Shown: positions 44,515-53,191 of the stretch, one piece after another
Layout: the number at the start of each line of letters is the position of its first letter
Position numbering within the stretch: position 1 is the stretch's first letter
Source: Bacillus pseudomycoides DSM 12442
GTDB taxonomy: Bacteria; Bacillota; Bacilli; Bacillales; Bacillaceae_G
Reading direction: 5' to 3'
NCBI RefSeq assembly: GCF_000161455.1
Contig: NZ_CM000745.1
Span: 437,447-501,446 of the forward strand
Length of the DNA: 64,000 nt
Translations under genes and position numbers: made by a program
Notes under the pieces: model-generated
The model's input: the letters and a program-made list of their open reading frames with translations, nothing else
The model's database searches: none
Told to the model about the DNA's origin: nothing

Positions 44515-45332
44515 TTACGAATAAGTGGAAACAACATATTCTTTTATACATACTGCTTACCATAAGCGCAGTGATGGTCTTTTTTCCAGTTCTATACGCA
44601 TTTTTGCTAGGGTTCATGACGCCAGAAGACATTCAAATGAGAAGGGTGTTCCCGACACAATTTACATTCGATAATTTTGTGCATATTTTTCAGAAAGTAC
44701 CGCTGTTTTCTTATTTATACAATAGTTTTATAGTTTCAACAGCAGTGATGATTGGGCAGCTTGTTGTATCAAGTTTAGCTGCTTATGCATTTGTATTTTT
44801 AAATTTTAAAGGACGAAATTTTATTTTCTTTCTGTTTATTTCAACGATGCTTATCCCATGGGAAGCAACGATGGTACCGAACTTTTTAACGGTACAACAA
44901 TTTGGATGGATTAACACATTTACTGGAATGACGGTTCCGTTCTTTGCAACTGCTTTTGGAATCTTTTTATTACGTCAGCATTTTATGACGCTTCCAAATG
45001 AGTTAAAAGAAGCTGCCTTTATCGAGGGGATTGGCCATGTGAAGTTTTTATTCCGTGTTGTCATTCCTTATTGTAAAACAAGTTTTATAACACTAGGTGT
45101 ATATAGCTTTTTAACAACATGGAATATGTATTTATGGCCTCTTCTAGTTACGAATGATGAGAAAATTAGAACCGTACAAATTGGGGTGAAACAACTTCAA
45201 TCTCAGGAAGTTGCAACAGATTGGGGCAGTGTGATGGCAGGAGTTACAGTTATTGTGATTCCGACTTTAATTTTATTATTTTTAGGTCAGAAGCAGTTGC
45301 AACAAGGTTTAACAAAAGGGGCAATTAAATAA
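44511..45332 (+). CDS. ugpE: ABC importer permease UgpE-like
   Basis: The 273-residue partner permease has six helices and the EAA loop ELKEAAFIEGIGHVKFLFRV. The N-terminal ITISAVMVFFPVLYAFLLGF-like helix and the TFDNFVHIFQKV segment are usual for UgpE/MalG-type proteins. It overlaps ugpA by four bases (ATGA). Confidence 0.87.
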   Translation: MITNKWKQHILLYILLTISAVMVFFPVLYAFLLGFMTPEDIQMRRVFPTQFTFDNFVHIFQKVPLFSYLYNSFIVSTAVMIGQLVVSSLAAYAFVFLNFKGRNFIFFLFISTMLIPWEATMVPNFLTVQQFGWINTFTGMTVPFFATAFGIFLLRQHFMTLPNELKEAAFIEGIGHVKFLFRVVIPYCKTSFITLGVYSFLTTWNMYLWPLLVTNDEKIRTVQIGVKQLQSQEVATDWGSVMAGVTVIVIPTLILLFLGQKQLQQGLTKGAIK

Positions 45333-45359
45333 ACATACATATGAAAAGGTGGGATTGAG

Positions 45360-46736
45360 ATGAGATTTTGGAAAAAAGGTGCTGTTATTATAATGGCAGC
45401 AACGATGGCTTTATCAGCTGCAGCTTGTTCAAGTAGTAAAACAGAGGGGAAATCTGAAGCAAAGGAAAAAGTAGCTCCCGCAGAAAAGAATGGAGATAAA
45501 ACAGTTATTCGCTTTTGGCATGCAATGGGTGGAAAAACGCAAGGTGTGTTAGATGGAATTGTTGCAGATTATAATAAGTCACAAAATAAATATGAGGTGA
45601 AAGCTGAATTTCAAGGTTCCTATGAAGAATCTTTAACGAAGTTTAAAAATATAACAGCTTCAAAAGAATCACCAGCTCTCGTTCAATCTAGCGAAATTAC
45701 AACGAAATATATGATTGATAGTAAAAAGATTACACCGATTGATAGCTGGATTAAAAAGGATAAATATGATACATCGAAATTAGAAAAAGCGATTACGAAT
45801 TACTATTCAGTTGATGGGAAAATGTATTCCATGCCATTTAATTCATCTACACCAGTATTAATTTATAATAAAGATGCCTTTACAAAAGCGGGGCTCGATC
45901 CGGAAAAAGCACCGAAAACATACGCTGAATTAAAAGAAGCAGCAAAAAAATTAACTGTTAAAGAAGGCGAAAGCGTAAAACAGTACGGTTTTTCAATGTT
46001 AAATTACGGATGGTTCTTTGAAGAGCTTTTGGCAACACAAGGTGGGTTATATGTTGATAAAGAAAATGGGCGTAAAGGTGCAGCGGAAAAAGCTGTATTT
46101 AACGGAAAAGAAGGACAAAAAGTATTTGGCTTATTAGATGAACTGAATAAAGCTGGTACATTAGGAAAGTATGGGGCGAGTTGGGATGATGTTCGTGCCG
46201 CATTCCAATCTGGACAAGTTGCGATGTATTTAGATTCTTCAGCAGGTGTTCGTAATGTGATTGATTCGTCTAAATTTAATGTAGGAGTAGCATATATCCC
46301 ATATCCAGAAGATGTGAAACAAAACGGAGTTGTTATTGGCGGTGCATCACTATGGATGACGAATATGGTCGCAGAAGAAACACAAAAAGGTGCTTGGGAC
46401 TTTATGAAATACTTAACAAAAGCAGATGTACAAGCAAAATGGCATACGGAAACAGGTTATTTCTCTATTAACCCAGATGCATATAATGAGCCTTTAGTAA
46501 AACAACAATATGAAAAATATCCACAGTTAAAAGTAACGGTAGAACAGTTACAAGCAACAAAACCATCTGTTGCAACACAAGGTGCACTTATTAGTGTATT
46601 TCCTGAATCCCGCGATGCAGTTGTAAAAGCGCTAGAAGCAATGTATGATGGGAAAAATAGTAAAGAAGCATTAGATGAAGCAGCAAAAACAACAGATCGG
46701 GCAATTAGTATTTCGAATCGTACAAATCAAAAATAA
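45360..46736 (+). CDS. ugpB: ABC importer substrate-binding lipoprotein UgpB-like
   Basis: The 458-residue lipoprotein (lipobox LSAAAC, Cys near 23) has the fold pattern of family 1 solute-binding proteins: IRFWHAMGGKTQGVLDGIVA, then YNKSQNKYEVKAEFQGSYEE, and a long C-terminal lobe ending in the conserved DAVVKALEAMYDGKNSKEAL. FWHAMGG matches UgpB, the glycerol-3-phosphate receptor. Last gene of the operon, with a strong terminator after it. Confidence 0.87.
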   Translation: MRFWKKGAVIIMAATMALSAAACSSSKTEGKSEAKEKVAPAEKNGDKTVIRFWHAMGGKTQGVLDGIVADYNKSQNKYEVKAEFQGSYEESLTKFKNITASKESPALVQSSEITTKYMIDSKKITPIDSWIKKDKYDTSKLEKAITNYYSVDGKMYSMPFNSSTPVLIYNKDAFTKAGLDPEKAPKTYAELKEAAKKLTVKEGESVKQYGFSMLNYGWFFEELLATQGGLYVDKENGRKGAAEKAVFNGKEGQKVFGLLDELNKAGTLGKYGASWDDVRAAFQSGQVAMYLDSSAGVRNVIDSSKFNVGVAYIPYPEDVKQNGVVIGGASLWMTNMVAEETQKGAWDFMKYLTKADVQAKWHTETGYFSINPDAYNEPLVKQQYEKYPQLKVTVEQLQATKPSVATQGALISVFPESRDAVVKALEAMYDGKNSKEALDEAAKTTDRAISISNRTNQK

Positions 46737-46737
46737 A

Positions 46738-46775
46738 AGAAAGCCGTATCTGTAAAAAAGATACGGCTTTCTTAT
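46738..46775. terminator. terminator after ugpB (usable from both sides)
   Basis: AGAAAGCCGTATC-TGTAAAAAA-GATACGGCTTTCT. On the minus strand it would end any transcript from the 46849-46940 promoter module after the pentanucleotide repeat. Confidence 0.85.
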
Positions 46776-46843
46776 CTTATCTTATCTTATCTTATCTTAT
46801 CTTATCTTATCTTATCTTATCTTATCTTATCTTATCTTATCTT
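46771..46843. repeat. pentanucleotide tandem repeat (CTTAT)14
   Basis: Fourteen perfect CTTAT units (ATAAG on the minus strand) fill 46771-46840, plus a partial unit. The repeat lies between the ugpB terminator and a promoter-like module that points into it from the right. Copy number is likely to vary between strains. Confidence 0.97.
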
Positions 46844-46848
46844 TCCTT

Positions 46849-46940
46849 TGCTTGTTGTCTCATTTCTTACTTTAAGTATAGCGGGTAGCATGTCTTGTAA
46901 CTATCGAATTAGGTGACATGAGGATTACAGTGTTGTAATG
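46849..46940 (-). promoter_or_regulatory. repeated promoter module, copy A
   Basis: On the minus strand it shares with 56866-56955 and 63743-63831 the dyad TTACAACAnTGTAAT, GTCA.CT, TTCGATAGTT, a TATACTtAAAGTAAGAAAT -10 region and ACAACAA. Here it is followed by AAAGGAAAG and (ATAAG)14 and not by a peptide gene. Confidence 0.65.
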
Positions 46941-46970
46941 GTACAAATTCTCCTTTTTGAAACTTCTTTT

Positions 46971-46988
46971 GTTAAGGGAAAGTTAAGG
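46971..46988 (+). promoter_or_regulatory. GTTAAGG direct repeat upstream of the 47325 two-component genes
   Basis: GTTAAGG at 46971 and 46982, 11 bases apart, followed by a CATAATAAA -10-like sequence. The same double motif precedes the 49532 gene. Typical geometry for an OmpR-family regulator, suggesting autoregulation. Confidence 0.6.
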
Positions 46989-47225
46989 AATAGCTTTCAT
47001 AATAAAGTACATATATAAACGGATGGTAAATGAGCGAGAAAATGATTCATGTTATGACAGGTCTACATAGACAATGATATATAATTATTATAAGTACGTA
47101 GGGTTTAGAGGAAGCAAGGCAAGGTGAAGTGTTCGGATACAAGCCTGGAAATCGTTTGGAAGTAAGGATAAGTATGTTGTGCTGCTCTCTTTTGTTATTA
47201 TGAAAAATGGTAACAGTAATTATTT

Positions 47226-47302
47226 ATCCCGCTATTCGCGGGCTACTAATAATCAGTGATGGATGAAGAAAATCACCACCGATTAAAGTTTCACTTTATA
47301 TT
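47226..47302 (+). repeat. hairpin repeat family R2, copy 4
   Basis: TTTATCCCGCTATTCGCGGG at the start, AATAATCAGTGATGGATGAA in the middle, and CCACCGATTAAAGTTTCACT at the end, as in the copies at 17824 and 18068. It lies 23 bases before the response regulator start codon. Confidence 0.75.
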
Positions 47303-47324
47303 TGATGAAAGGTGAGAAAGTGGT

Positions 47325-47996
47325 ATGCGCTTATTAGTTGTAGAAGATAATGCACCTTTATTGGAATCAATTACACAAATTTTATGTGATGAGTTTGAAG
47401 TTGATACAGCAATGAATGGAGAAGATGGTTTATTTTTGGCGTTACAAAATATTTATGATGTAATACTTCTTGATGTGATGTTACCGGTGATAGATGGTTT
47501 TGAAGTAATTCAAAGAATACGGAATGACAAAATTGAAACACCTGTCTTGTTTTTGACTGCTAAAGATTCTTTGGAAGACCGTGTGAAAGGATTAGATTTT
47601 GGAGGGGATGATTATTTAATAAAGCCATTTCAAGCTCCCGAGCTGAAAGCGAGAATTCGAGCTTTATTACGAAGAAGTGGTAATTTAACAACAAAGCAAA
47701 CCATTAACTACCGTGGAATCGAGTTGTTCGGAAAGGACAAGGATATTCAAGTGGGTGGAGAAGCAATTAAATTAACATTAAAGCAATATGAACTTTTAGA
47801 GTACCTCATTCAAAATAGTGGAAAGATTTTAATGCGTGAACAAATCTTTGATCGCGTTTGGGGATTCGATTCAGATACAACGGTAGCCATTGTTGAAGTG
47901 TATGTTCATCATTTACGAAAAAAGTTGGAGCCATTTGGTTATCAAAAAGATATTCAAACCGTTCGTGGGATTGGATATATGTTAAAAGAACAATGA
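47325..47996 (+). CDS. OmpR-family response regulator
   Basis: The 223-residue protein has a receiver domain (VVEDNAPLLESITQIL, Asp in VILLDVMLPVIDG, Lys in DDYLIKPFQAPEL) and a winged helix (about 130-220, ending QTVRGIGYMLKE). It overlaps the kinase start by four bases. The GTTAAGG repeat upstream and the same repeat before 49532 suggest it controls itself and the two genes downstream of the kinase. Confidence 0.92.
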   Translation: MRLLVVEDNAPLLESITQILCDEFEVDTAMNGEDGLFLALQNIYDVILLDVMLPVIDGFEVIQRIRNDKIETPVLFLTAKDSLEDRVKGLDFGGDDYLIKPFQAPELKARIRALLRRSGNLTTKQTINYRGIELFGKDKDIQVGGEAIKLTLKQYELLEYLIQNSGKILMREQIFDRVWGFDSDTTVAIVEVYVHHLRKKLEPFGYQKDIQTVRGIGYMLKEQ

Positions 47997-49255
47997 AAAA
48001 TAAGAGTATGTTTCAAAGAACCCGCATTCAACTTACCGTGTTAAATTCATTAGTGTTTATTATATTAATTGGAGTTCTAGGGAGTATTATCTATGGCTAT
48101 ACATATAATCGTATTTATAGTGGAGTAGATAATTCGCTAGAAATGTTTAAAGCAAAAGAGAAGAAACATTCTAAGTCTAATCCAAAAGGATCCGTTAAGG
48201 ATATTCGTATTGGAGATCCGAGGATTACTGTACTGTTATGGCATGGAAAAAAAGTAGCCCTAATAGATAAGAATCCTAAATTTGTTGATCCTGTTTTTGA
48301 AGAAAATGCTTTAGCGTTTTTCCCAGAACAATTAGAGGGTTTTCAGGATATTGAAATCAAAGGGAAGAGTTTTCGAGCGTTGGCTTTTCAGCATAATACT
48401 GAATTTGGACAAATGACAGTTCAATTTGTACGCGATACAACAGCAGAAAGGGATATGTTGCATACGTTACTGCTAATTCTTATAGTTGGATGCAGTATAG
48501 GAAGTTTATGTGCAATTGGGATGGGATTTTTCTTAGCTGGAAAAGCTCTTGTACCAATTCGTAATTCTTGGGAAAAGCAACAACAGTTTGTTTCTGATGC
48601 ATCTCATGAATTAAGAACACCACTAGCGGTCATTCAATCTAAAACGGATGTACTATTTCAGTCTCCTTCCGCCACGATAGAGGAAAAGGCAATTGATATT
48701 TCTACAATTTCAAAGGAGTGTAGAAGGTTATCGAAGCTTGTTGCTAATTTATTATTATTAGCTCGTTCGGATTCGAATCAAATTGAAATGTATAAAAAGG
48801 AATTTGCATTAGATGAATTATTAACGGAAGTAGTAGATCCTTATACAGAAATTGCTGCGTATCAAGAGAAAAAGATGACATTGGAAATCGAATCTAAAGT
48901 ATCTTTTATTGGTGATAGAGAACGAATTCATCAAATGGTGGTAATTTTATTAGACAATGCGATGAAATATACTGATGTGGGCGGAACGATTCAAGTAGCA
49001 TGCATGCAAACCAATAGTTCAATTACGATTCAGGTAAAAGACAATGGAATTGGAATAAAAGAAGAAGAGATTCCAAAGTTATTTGACCGTTTTTATCAAG
49101 GAGATAAGGCAAGAACGAAGGCAGAAGGTGCTGGTTTAGGTCTTTCAATTGCCAGCTGGATTGTAGAAAAGCATCATGGGAAAATAAAAGTAGAGAGTAA
49201 AATGAATGAAGGTACTTGTTTTGAAGTGATTTTACCTAAAAATCAAAGAATATAA
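47993..49255 (+). CDS. sensor histidine kinase
   Basis: The 420-residue kinase has helices at about 13-36 and 156-180 that frame an extracellular domain of some 120 residues, then a short linker, the phospho-acceptor His in VSDASHELRTPLAVI (near 205), the N box VILLDNAMKYTD, DNGIGIK, and GAGLGLSIASW. The extracellular domain has no family that I recognise. Pair of 47325. Confidence 0.92.
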   Translation: MKNKSMFQRTRIQLTVLNSLVFIILIGVLGSIIYGYTYNRIYSGVDNSLEMFKAKEKKHSKSNPKGSVKDIRIGDPRITVLLWHGKKVALIDKNPKFVDPVFEENALAFFPEQLEGFQDIEIKGKSFRALAFQHNTEFGQMTVQFVRDTTAERDMLHTLLLILIVGCSIGSLCAIGMGFFLAGKALVPIRNSWEKQQQFVSDASHELRTPLAVIQSKTDVLFQSPSATIEEKAIDISTISKECRRLSKLVANLLLLARSDSNQIEMYKKEFALDELLTEVVDPYTEIAAYQEKKMTLEIESKVSFIGDRERIHQMVVILLDNAMKYTDVGGTIQVACMQTNSSITIQVKDNGIGIKEEEIPKLFDRFYQGDKARTKAEGAGLGLSIASWIVEKHHGKIKVESKMNEGTCFEVILPKNQRI

Positions 49256-49264
49256 AGAAATTGG

Positions 49265-49296
49265 AGACGATCTTGTTTTTACAAGGTCGTCTTTTT
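49265..49296 (+). terminator. terminator after the 47993 kinase
   Basis: GAGACGATCTTG-TTTTTA-CAAGGTCGTCTTTTT, placed directly before the second GTTAAGG operator. Confidence 0.8.
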
Positions 49297-49314
49297 GTTA
49301 AGGGAAAGTTAAGA
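49297..49314 (+). promoter_or_regulatory. GTTAAGG/GTTAAGA direct repeat upstream of 49532
   Basis: Same flanks as at 46971 (TTTTGTTAAGGGAAAGTTAAG), units 11 bases apart, followed by TAATAATAGAG as possible -10. It marks the promoter of the 49532-51199 operon as a probable target of the 47325 regulator. Confidence 0.6.
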
Positions 49315-49531
49315 AATATTTTTAATAATAGAGTTTACACAGAATGAGAAGGACAAAAGAGAGAAAAAGTAATCACTTTGTATTCTTTTTGAGGATAGCT
49401 AGATAGTTATGTTCATGGGTAATTTTAATAGGAACCGAATTGAGCATATCTTTTACGATAATGTGGGGAAAATGGAAGAGGAAGCATCAGAAGAAAATCA
49501 CAGTGTAAGAAATGTAAAGGGGAGATGAAAT

Positions 49532-50356
49532 TTGGAAAAGAAAAAGATAGTGTCATTATTTGTTATTGGAATGTTGAGTTTAAGCGTAATGGGAGGCGCA
49601 TCCTCTTCTATGATGTCAAAAGGAAAAACGGACTTTGTTCAGCGCAGTAAAGAACAACTAAATGATGGGAAAATACATGTGGCACATACAGAGGAAAAAG
49701 CAAAAAAACTAGGAATTGAAACGGATGGTAAAGAACAAATCACAGTAGAAAAAGAAATTCATGAAACTGAAGTTGATCAGGAAGCAAAACAGCTAGGGAT
49801 TCCTACTGAGGGAAAAGATGTGGGGGCTCTTTCAGAAGAAATCTATGAAACCAAAGTAAAAAAAGAAGCAGCGAATTTAGGAATAATAATAGATAATACA
49901 TCTATTGTGGATTTAATAAATCAAATTAATACAATCAAGATCAATGATGAAGCAGATAAACTTGGGGTTTCAACCAAAGGAAAAGAAATAGAAGAGATTG
50001 CAACCGAGATTTATGGAACGAAAGTAAAGGAAGAAGCGAAACAGCTAGGGATTTCTCAAAAAGGAAAAGGTATAGAAGATTTGGCACAAGAAGTATACGA
50101 GGGGAAAATTCAGGCCGAAGCAAAAGAACTTCATATTGATTTATATGGTAAAGATATTTACCAAGTGCTAAGAGAAATAAATGAGCAGAAAGCAATACAA
50201 ATTGCAGACGAGCTTGGCATAGATAGTACAAATACAAATATTCAACAGTTAACAGAGAAAATAAAAAAGGAACAACCTGAAAAGGGAAAAGAACTTGTCT
50301 TTTTACCTATGGTTCAAACAGATGCGGATGCATTTTATTCGTATTTAACGAATTAA
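49532..50356 (+). CDS. exported protein of seven tandem 28-residue repeats
   Basis: The 274-residue protein starts at TTG with AAAGGGGAG upstream. It has a signal-like N-terminus (VSLFVIGMLSLSVMGGASSS) and then about seven copies of a helical repeat of the form EAKQLGI.T.GK.I..L..EIYETKVK (from about residue 52 to 250). I know no name for it. Repeats of this kind occur in Bacillus exported proteins of unknown role. It lies 21 bases before a C39-like peptidase gene and probably shares its operon under the 47325 regulator. Confidence 0.75.
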   Translation: MEKKKIVSLFVIGMLSLSVMGGASSSMMSKGKTDFVQRSKEQLNDGKIHVAHTEEKAKKLGIETDGKEQITVEKEIHETEVDQEAKQLGIPTEGKDVGALSEEIYETKVKKEAANLGIIIDNTSIVDLINQINTIKINDEADKLGVSTKGKEIEEIATEIYGTKVKEEAKQLGISQKGKGIEDLAQEVYEGKIQAEAKELHIDLYGKDIYQVLREINEQKAIQIADELGIDSTNTNIQQLTEKIKKEQPEKGKELVFLPMVQTDADAFYSYLTN

Positions 50357-50377
50357 AAAGGACGTGAAGATAGAAGA

Positions 50378-51199
50378 ATGAAGCGAAAGTGGAAGGTGTA
50401 TATATGTTTGATTGTATTAGGGATATTTATCTGTAGTGTATATATGAAACGGAGCGGCATAATGCCTGTTACTAAACGTGTAGAAAATGTAAAGAGAATC
50501 GTCTCAAACAAATTTGTTCAAAAGGAAAGCGGTAAGAATCAGCTTGTCACTCCAGTTGCGCAAGCAAAAAAGAAAAAGACGCTGGGGAATGCAGATGAAG
50601 AAAAAGTATTATTGCAAAATGTACCTTTTATCCAGCAGTTACCAGAGTTAGATAGAGGCTGCGAAGTAACTAGCTTAGCCATGATGTTACAGTACGCAGG
50701 TGTTTCAGTAGGTAAGATGACGCTGGCAGATGAAATACAGAAAGTTGCCTTTTCAAATGATGGTGTACGCGGTAATCCACATGAAGGGTTTGTAGGGAAT
50801 ATTTATACTTTTTCTGAATCAGGATATGGTGTGTATCATGAACCGCTTTTTCAGTTAGCAAATAAATACTTACCAAATCAAGTTGTTGATTTAACAGGTG
50901 AAAATATAAATGAAATTTATAAAACTGTAAAAGAGGGCAAGCCAGTTGTTATGATTACAAATGCAACATATGCTCCTTTGGATGAAAATGAATTTGATAC
51001 ATGGGAAACAGATGCAGGTAATGTCTCTATTACGTACAATGAACATTGTATTCTTCTTATTGGTTATGATAAGGAGTTAGTTTATATTCATGATCCGCTT
51101 AGTGATACTGCAAGTGTAAGTGTTCCACGCGAAAGCTTTGAACAGGCATGGGTACAGATGGGGAGTCAAGCTATTAGTTATGTGCAAAATTCAAAGTGA
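50378..51199 (+). CDS. C39-like peptidase family protein, membrane-anchored
   Basis: The 273-residue protein has an N-terminal membrane helix (about 5-22) and a C-terminal peptidase C39-like domain (about 75-270). VPFIQQLPELDRGCEVTSLA holds the likely catalytic Cys, YNEHCILLIGYDKE the His, and YIHDPLSDT the Asp. The catalytic domain should face outward. Members of this family are common in Firmicutes and substrates are mostly unknown. The repeat protein encoded just before it is a possible partner. Confidence 0.83.
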   Translation: MKRKWKVYICLIVLGIFICSVYMKRSGIMPVTKRVENVKRIVSNKFVQKESGKNQLVTPVAQAKKKKTLGNADEEKVLLQNVPFIQQLPELDRGCEVTSLAMMLQYAGVSVGKMTLADEIQKVAFSNDGVRGNPHEGFVGNIYTFSESGYGVYHEPLFQLANKYLPNQVVDLTGENINEIYKTVKEGKPVVMITNATYAPLDENEFDTWETDAGNVSITYNEHCILLIGYDKELVYIHDPLSDTASVSVPRESFEQAWVQMGSQAISYVQNSK

Positions 51200-51583
51200 A
51201 TGGGACAGAAATGGAGTTAAGAAGAGAAAGTGATGATTATATTTAACAAAAACAAGAGGAATTCAGCATAATTTTTTATACTGAATTTCTCTTGTTTTTG
51301 TTTAGTTATACATCGGGAGATAGGAGAGAAAAACAATGATGAATATTTCTCGTTTGCAAAAATCGCTACCATTTATTATTTTACCATTTGCGAACGGTAA
51401 TATTCTCATCTCAAGATTCAGTAAAAACAAAGAAAATAGGTGGGAGATAAAATCCTCGTAAAATCCCGTTTGCTGAGGCATGATTAAAGTTCAGTTGTAT
51501 TAAAAAACGTTGTATTCATAAAAAAGAATAAGTAAGATAGATTTCGCGTGTAGTAAAGAAGAAATAAGGGAGACAATAAAGGG
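51200..51583. other. intergenic region before malK
   Basis: Holds the terminator at 51244-51302 and a worn copy of the R2 hairpin repeat at about 51398-51500 (CAAAGAAAATAGGTGGGAGA, GTAAAATCCCGTTTGCTGAG). No gene seen; the malK promoter is not clear. Confidence 0.6.
51244..51302 (+). terminator. terminator after the C39-like gene
   Basis: Long hairpin: AACAAAAACAAGAGGAATTCAG pairs with CTGAATTTCTCTTGTTTTTG (nearly perfect stem of about 20 bp). Confidence 0.78.
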
Positions 51584-53191
51584 ATGAGAAAAAGAAAAAA
51601 ATTATTAAGTTTATGGAAAACGATTACGTTGCTGGTATGTACTGTTATTTTACTTTCTTTACTTGTAACAGATATATTAATTAGTCATAATGTCGAACGT
51701 ACGACGGAAGAAAGTCAAGCTGAAAAAGCAAAAACAATCGCGCGTATTGTAGCAAATTCACCACTTGTAATTGATGCTTTGGCAGGAAGAAAAGATATAT
51801 CTGAAATTCAAACGTATACAAATCGGTTGTTAAAAAATACAGATGTTCAATTTATCGTGGTCATGGATATGAATGGCATTCGCAAATCTCACCCAGATCC
51901 TCAAAAAATCGGCCATCACTTTGTAGGGGGAGATGAAGGGATAGCCTTAAAAGGAAAAGAACATGTATCAATGGCAGAAGGAACATTGGGAATCTCTATG
52001 CGAGTGTTTGTACCTGTTTTTTCTGAAACGAGAGAACAAATGGGGGTTGTTGCTGTCGGAATTTCAGCTGATAATGTGCATGAGAGGATAAAAGAGAGTA
52101 GATACATTATTTATATCGGTGTCGGTGTTGGAATCTTAGTTGGAATTATAGGTGCTATTTTATTAGCTAGACATATTAAGAAAATTTTATTTGATCTTGA
52201 ACCTAGCGAAATCGCAAAAATTTTAGAAGAACGGAATACGATGTTACAATCTGTTAAAGAAGGAATTATTGCTGTCGATAAAGATGCGAGAGTTACTTTA
52301 ATTAATAACGAAGCGAAACGGTTATTTAAGAAAAGTGGTCTCGAAGAAGATTTTATTGGTAAAGATGTTGAGAAGTATATGCCCAACTCATGTATAAAAG
52401 AAGTGTTACAAACTGGGAAAGCACAATTGTATGAGGAACAAAATCTTTATGGAATTACCATTGTTACAAATAGAGTTCCTTTATATGTTAAAGGAGAAAT
52501 TGTTGGTGCTATTGCAACATTTCGTGATAAAACAGAGATTAGGCAATTAGCAGAACAATTAACGGATATTCAACTTTATGCAGAAGCGCTCAGGGCACAA
52601 TCTCATGAGTTTATGAATAAGATGCATGTTGTATTAGGGCTTACACATATGAAGCATTATGAACAATTAGAGACCTATATTAGTAACATGGTCTCGGAGC
52701 ATCAATATGAAATTGGTGGTGTGATGCGAAAAATAAAAAATCCTGTATTTGCAGGATTTATGCTTGGTAAACTTAGTTACGCAAGGGAAAAGAGTATACA
52801 ACTCATTGTAAGCGAAAATTCTTACTTACCAGAGCCATATGATGAAAGTATTATTCATGAACTCATTACAATTGTAGGAAATTTAATTGATAATGCATTA
52901 GATGCGGTGATAAATTGTCAATATAAGCGAGTAGATATTTCTATTCAATATCATGATAAGATGATTATCACAGTTAAAGATACAGGAGTTGGAATCCGGC
53001 AAGAAGAAATTGACAAATTATTTGTCAAAGGGTATTCCTCAAAAGGAGAAAATCGAGGATATGGTTTGTATCTTGTAAAGGATAGTTTAAAGCGAATAAA
53101 TGGGGATATACAGGTAGAGTCTTTGTTAGGGAAGGGAACGACTATAACCATTGAAATACCATACAAAAGTAGGGATGAGATAGGGATATGA
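51584..53191 (+). CDS. malK: malate sensor histidine kinase MalK
   Basis: The 535-residue kinase has helices at about 12-35 and 173-198, an extracellular sensor between them (QFIVVMDMNGIRKSHPDPQK, AEGTLGISMRVFVPVF), a cytoplasmic PAS domain (215-320), phospho-acceptor His in ALRAQSHEFMNKMHVVLG, NLIDNALDAVI, DTGVGIR and RGYGLYLV. This is the same architecture as 25631. Gene order kinase, regulator, 2HCT transporter, malic enzyme matches the Bacillus malate locus, so malate is the likely ligand. Overlaps malR by four bases. Confidence 0.88.
   Translation: MRKRKKLLSLWKTITLLVCTVILLSLLVTDILISHNVERTTEESQAEKAKTIARIVANSPLVIDALAGRKDISEIQTYTNRLLKNTDVQFIVVMDMNGIRKSHPDPQKIGHHFVGGDEGIALKGKEHVSMAEGTLGISMRVFVPVFSETREQMGVVAVGISADNVHERIKESRYIIYIGVGVGILVGIIGAILLARHIKKILFDLEPSEIAKILEERNTMLQSVKEGIIAVDKDARVTLINNEAKRLFKKSGLEEDFIGKDVEKYMPNSCIKEVLQTGKAQLYEEQNLYGITIVTNRVPLYVKGEIVGAIATFRDKTEIRQLAEQLTDIQLYAEALRAQSHEFMNKMHVVLGLTHMKHYEQLETYISNMVSEHQYEIGGVMRKIKNPVFAGFMLGKLSYAREKSIQLIVSENSYLPEPYDESIIHELITIVGNLIDNALDAVINCQYKRVDISIQYHDKMIITVKDTGVGIRQEEIDKLFVKGYSSKGENRGYGLYLVKDSLKRINGDIQVESLLGKGTTITIEIPYKSRDEIGI

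Noticed and set aside
46771..46843. Possible CRISPR array
   Set aside because: The repeat unit is five bases without spacers. It is a microsatellite. No CRISPR array or cas gene was seen in the window.
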